From positions 5,052,501-5,116,500 of the forward strand of contig NZ_JAGINK010000001.1 of the NCBI RefSeq assembly GCF_017875955.1: 64,000 nt of DNA, in the 5' to 3' direction. Origin of the DNA: Pseudomonas sp. BP8 (lineage in GTDB: Bacteria > Pseudomonadota > Gammaproteobacteria > Pseudomonadales > Pseudomonadaceae). How positions within the stretch are numbered: position 1 is the first letter of the stretch; each line of letters begins with the position of its first letter. This document shows, one piece after another, positions 61,127-64,000 of the stretch. A model generated the notes under the pieces. The model had not been told where the DNA came from. It worked only from the letters and a program-made list of their open reading frames with translations, and made no database searches. The translations under genes were made by a program, and so were the position numbers.

Positions 61127-62521
61127 ATGAGCCGTATCGAGACAGACAGCCTGGGACAGGTTGAAGTTCCTGAGGACGCCTACTGGGGTGCGCAGACCCA
61201 GCGTTCGCTGATCAACTTTGCCATCGGCAAAGAGCGCATGCCGCTTGCCGTGTTGCACGCCCTGGCGCTGATCAAGAAAGCCGCTGCGCGCGTCAACGAC
61301 CGCAATGGCGACCTGCCGGCCGACATCGCCCGGCTGATCGAACAAGCCGCCGATGAAGTGCTCGACGGCCAGTTGGACGAGCAATTCCCGCTCGTCGTCT
61401 GGCAGACCGGCAGTGGCACCCAGAGCAACATGAACGTCAACGAAGTGATTGCCGGGCGCGGCAACGAACTGGCCGGTCAGGGCCGTGGCGGCAAGGTGCC
61501 AGTGCACCCCAACGATCACGTCAACCGCTCGCAGAGTTCCAACGACTGCTTTCCGACGGCCATGAACATAGCCGCTGCACAGGCAGTACAGGGCAAGCTG
61601 CTGCCGGCGATTGCCGAGTTGTCGTCGGGCCTGGCCGAGCTCTCGGCGCGTCATACGCACCTGGTCAAGACCGGCCGTACGCACATGATGGACGCCACGC
61701 CGATTACCTTCGGCCAGGAAGTGTCGGCCTTCGTCGCCCAGCTCGACTACGCCCAGCGGGCCATCCGCGCGACCTTGCCCGCAGTGTGCGAGCTGGCTCA
61801 GGGCGGCACGGCGGTGGGTACTGGCCTGAACGCTCCGCATGGCTTTGCCGAGGCGGTGGCGGCGGAGCTGGCGGCGTTGTCCGGGCTGCCGTTTGTCACC
61901 GCGCCGAACAAGTTTGCCGCCCTCGCCGGCCACGAGCCGCTGACCAGCCTGGCCGGCGCCTTGAAAACCCTCGCGGTGGCCTTGATGAAGATCGCCAACG
62001 ACCTGCGTCTGCTCGGCTCAGGACCGCGCGGGGGGTTGGCCGAGGTGCGCTTGCCGGCCAACGAGCCGGGCAGCTCGATCATGCCGGGCAAGGTCAACCC
62101 GACCCAGTGCGAAGCGCTGTCCATGCTCGCCTGCCAGGTGCTGGGCAATGATGTGGCAATTGGCTTTGCCGCCAGCCAGGGGCATTTGCAGTTGAACGTG
62201 TTCAAGCCGGTGATCATCCACAACCTGCTGCAATCGATCGAGCTGCTGGCAGATGGCTGTCGCAACTTCCAGCAGCACTGCGTGGCCGGGATCGAGCCGG
62301 ATGCCGAGCAGATGGCGGCGCACCTGGAGCGTGGGTTGATGCTGGTGACGGCGCTCAATCCGCATATTGGCTATGACAAGGCGGCAGAAATCGCCAAGAA
62401 GGCTTATAGCGAAGGGACCACCCTGCGCGAAGCGGCGTTGCAGTTGCAGTACCTGACCAACGAGCAGTTCGATGAGTGGGTGCGGCCGGAGAACATGCTG
62501 GCGCCGGGGGCCAAGGGCTGA
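61127..62521 (+). CDS. fumC: Class II fumarate hydratase
   Basis: A 464-residue fumarase of the TCA cycle, oxygen-stable and iron-independent. Signatures are ETDSLGQVEVPEDAYWGAQT at the N-terminus, GSGTQSNMNVNEV, GRTHMMDATPITFGQE, and GSSIMPGKVNPTQCE, the fumarate lyase active-site loop. The start is fixed by AAGGAG about 11 bp upstream of ATG 61127; the open frame further upstream is antisense to DUF2059 and is not coding. A REP pair follows. Confidence 0.97.
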   Translation: MSRIETDSLGQVEVPEDAYWGAQTQRSLINFAIGKERMPLAVLHALALIKKAAARVNDRNGDLPADIARLIEQAADEVLDGQLDEQFPLVVWQTGSGTQSNMNVNEVIAGRGNELAGQGRGGKVPVHPNDHVNRSQSSNDCFPTAMNIAAAQAVQGKLLPAIAELSSGLAELSARHTHLVKTGRTHMMDATPITFGQEVSAFVAQLDYAQRAIRATLPAVCELAQGGTAVGTGLNAPHGFAEAVAAELAALSGLPFVTAPNKFAALAGHEPLTSLAGALKTLAVALMKIANDLRLLGSGPRGGLAEVRLPANEPGSSIMPGKVNPTQCEALSMLACQVLGNDVAIGFAASQGHLQLNVFKPVIIHNLLQSIELLADGCRNFQQHCVAGIEPDAEQMAAHLERGLMLVTALNPHIGYDKAAEIAKKAYSEGTTLREAALQLQYLTNEQFDEWVRPENMLAPGAKG

Positions 62522-62539
62522 GTTGATGGTGTTCGGGCT

Positions 62540-62625
62540 GGCCTCTTCGCGGGGCAAGCCCGCTCCTACAGGATTTGTGTGCGCGCCTCGGACCTGTAGG
62601 AGCGGGCTTGCCCCGCGAAGAGGCC
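62540..62625. repeat. Inverted REP pair after fumC
   Basis: REP at 62540-62572 and its inverse at 62593-62625, near-perfect copies of the RAYT-linked family, between convergent fumC and the EamA gene. Confidence 0.93.
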
Positions 62626-62636
62626 AGCCCAGGCAA

Positions 62637-63599
62637 TCAATGAACCTCAGCCATACGCGCCCGGCGCGCCCGCAACCCAGCCATCAGCGAAGGCCCCAGC
62701 GCTACCAGCGCCGACCCCAGCACCACTGTCACCGCCCCGACATACCCGAGCACATTGATCTGTTCGGCATGCACATAATCCGGCCAGACCCACGCCGCCA
62801 CTGCCACCGCTACAAACGTCACCAACGGCGTCAGCGCCAGCGTTGCACTCACCCGCGACGCCTCCCAGTGCGCCAGCGCCTCGGCAAACGCGCCATACGC
62901 CACCAGGGTATTCAGGCAGCACGCCAGCAGCAGCCAGCCTTGCAACGGGCTCAACTGCAGCGCCTCGAGCGGGTGCACCCAAGGCGTGAGCAAGGCCGCA
63001 CAGCCCAGGTAGATCACCATCATCACTTGCTGCGAGTTCCACACGGTCAGCAGCTGCTTCTGGCTCAGGGCATAGAACACCCAGATGCTGGTCGCCAGGA
63101 GGATGGTCAGCACGCCAGTGGTGTAGGCACCCAGCGAGGTCAGCAGCTCGTCCAGGCGTTGATTGAAAAACAAGCCAAAGCCCATCAGCAGCACCAGCAG
63201 GCCAACACCCTGGCCCAGGCTGAAACGCTCCTTGAAGACGAACACACTGGCCACCAGTAACAGCACCGGGCCAACCTGCACCACCAGTTGCGCGGTACCG
63301 GGACTGAGCAGCTTGAGGCCCACCAGGTACAGCACGTAGTTGCCGAGCAGGCCGCAGATGGCCACCGCCGCCAGGCCCAGGCGCTTGCGGCCGAGCCCTT
63401 TGAACGGGGGTAGACGACGGTTGGCAGACAACCAGATGAACAGCAGGCCACCGGACACCAGCAGGCGGTACCAGGTGACGGTCACCGGGTCCATCACCTG
63501 CAGGACCTGTTTCAGCTTGATTGGCAAAATGCCCCAGAGCAGCGCGGTCAACAGTGCCAACAGCAGGCCATGGACCCAGCGTCCGGAAGTGATGTGCAT
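62637..63599 (-). CDS. EamA/DMT-family transporter (RarD-like)
   Basis: A 320-residue membrane protein with about ten helices formed by two EamA repeats. The motif DPVTVTWYRLLVSGGLLFIW and the arrangement of ALLWGILPIKLKQVL resemble RarD/chloramphenicol-sensitive permeases. The ATG at 63599 (MHITSGRW) is chosen over an in-frame start 13 codons upstream. It converges on fumC. The exported substrate is unknown. Confidence 0.88.
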   Translation of the reverse strand: MHITSGRWVHGLLLALLTALLWGILPIKLKQVLQVMDPVTVTWYRLLVSGGLLFIWLSANRRLPPFKGLGRKRLGLAAVAICGLLGNYVLYLVGLKLLSPGTAQLVVQVGPVLLLVASVFVFKERFSLGQGVGLLVLLMGFGLFFNQRLDELLTSLGAYTTGVLTILLATSIWVFYALSQKQLLTVWNSQQVMMVIYLGCAALLTPWVHPLEALQLSPLQGWLLLACCLNTLVAYGAFAEALAHWEASRVSATLALTPLVTFVAVAVAAWVWPDYVHAEQINVLGYVGAVTVVLGSALVALGPSLMAGLRARRARMAEVH

Positions 63600-63728
63600 A
63601 GCGTCCTCGATCAGATCCCTTGGTGGGGGTAAGGGCAAGTCTAAGGGCTAGGCGGGGAAGACAGGGGGAAAATGGCGGGAAATAAATTCATTGGGTCATT
63701 CCCGCGAGGCATGGCATCCAGCAGGACC

Positions 63729-63828
63729 CTGTAGGAGCGGGCTTGTCCCGCGAACACCGGCGCAGCCGGTGCCATACTCCGCGGTGGCTGGACCGGCCTC
63801 TTCGCGGGGCAAGCCCGCTCCTACAGGG
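63729..63828. repeat. REP pair with added caccgg-type palindrome
   Basis: REP at 63729-63772 includes the extra palindrome caccggcgcagccggtg, then an inverted REP at 63794-63828. This combination is the same as in the 173-bp units of the array at 5.6-6.3 kb, but here as a single copy. Confidence 0.9.
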
Positions 63829-63872
63829 GACGCCACCAGCCTGGGACTGTGCGCGCGAGGCTGGCATCGTAC

Positions 63873-64000
63873 TCACTTCTTGTGCTTGGCGAAGGCCGCC
63901 TCCAGCGCGTCGTTGATCGTGCGCAAGACCTTGACCCGCGCCCAGCGCTTGTCGTTGGCCTCGACCAGGGTCCAGGGGGCGATCTCGGTGCTGGTGCGGT
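63873..64000 (-). CDS. PPK2-type polyphosphate kinase / polyphosphate:AMP phosphotransferase (C-terminal end only)
   Basis: Only the last 42 codons are in the window. They read RTSTEIAPWTLVEANDKRWA, then RVKVLRTINDAL and a lysine-rich tail, which matches the C-terminal end of PPK2/Pap proteins. These use polyphosphate to phosphorylate nucleotides. The gene runs off the right edge, so one- or two-domain type cannot be told. Confidence 0.8.
   Translation of the reverse strand, partial: RTSTEIAPWTLVEANDKRWARVKVLRTINDALEAAFAKHKK

Overview
The window looks like chromosome of a Pseudomonas, most likely of the P. putida group. Reasons: the housekeeping order gyrA-serC-pheA-tyrA/aroA (fused)-cmk-rpsA-ihfB on one strand, the ubiG-mupP-yciK and mtnA/methylthioadenosine-deaminase neighbours, high GC, and dozens of the GCCTCTTCGCGGGGCAAGC-type REP palindromes common in P. 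putida relatives. The species cannot be fixed from the sequence alone. No tRNA, rRNA, IS element or CRISPR was recognised.

Left accessory region (1-15.2 kb). A tight plus-strand operon encodes an LtaS-like sulfatase-fold enzyme (cut by the window edge), a GNAT acetyltransferase, a tandem KpsC-type capsule Kdo transferase and a PhyH-family dioxygenase. It converges on a minus-strand pair: a 2500-residue reducing type I polyketide synthase without a thioesterase, followed 8 bp later by a PLP-dependent alpha-oxoamine synthase. A REP-associated transposase (RAYT) and a tandem array of 173-bp REP-containing units lie between the two operons. Read together, the region is probably the lipid/linker end of a group 2-like (ABC-exported) capsule, with the PKS/oxoamine synthase pair making a sphingoid-like amino-ketone lipid. 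It resembles the WcbR/WcbT pair I recall from the Burkholderia capsule locus. The lipid product is an inference.

O-antigen locus (15.5-35 kb, all minus strand, transcribed from wzz toward rmlA). It holds wzz, wbpO, wbpP, wzx, wzy, three glycosyltransferases, an asparagine-synthase-like amidotransferase, a DegT aminotransferase, rmlC, a PglC-like phosphosugar transferase, a PglD-like acetyltransferase, a WbpM/PglF-like 4,6-dehydratase, and rmlB, rmlD, rmlA. The gene set predicts a Wzx/Wzy-type O-polysaccharide. It would start on a bacillosamine-type amino sugar and also contain L-rhamnose and GalNAc-uronic acid, possibly amidated.

Housekeeping region (35-64 kb). An MBL-fold RNase-like protein, lapA and ihfB lead into rpsA, cmk, tyrA-aroA, pheA, serC and gyrA. 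Next come the methionine-salvage pair mtnA / methylthioadenosine deaminase (divergent), ubiG-mupP-yciK, a TenA-like protein, a GGDEF-EAL protein, an ABC exporter overlapping a FrnE-like DsbA, trhO, bolA, a DUF2059 protein, fumC, an EamA transporter and the C-terminal end of a PPK2-type kinase at the right edge. Two distinct families of inverted REP pairs mark many gene ends, and a nested inverted repeat separates ihfB from rpsA.
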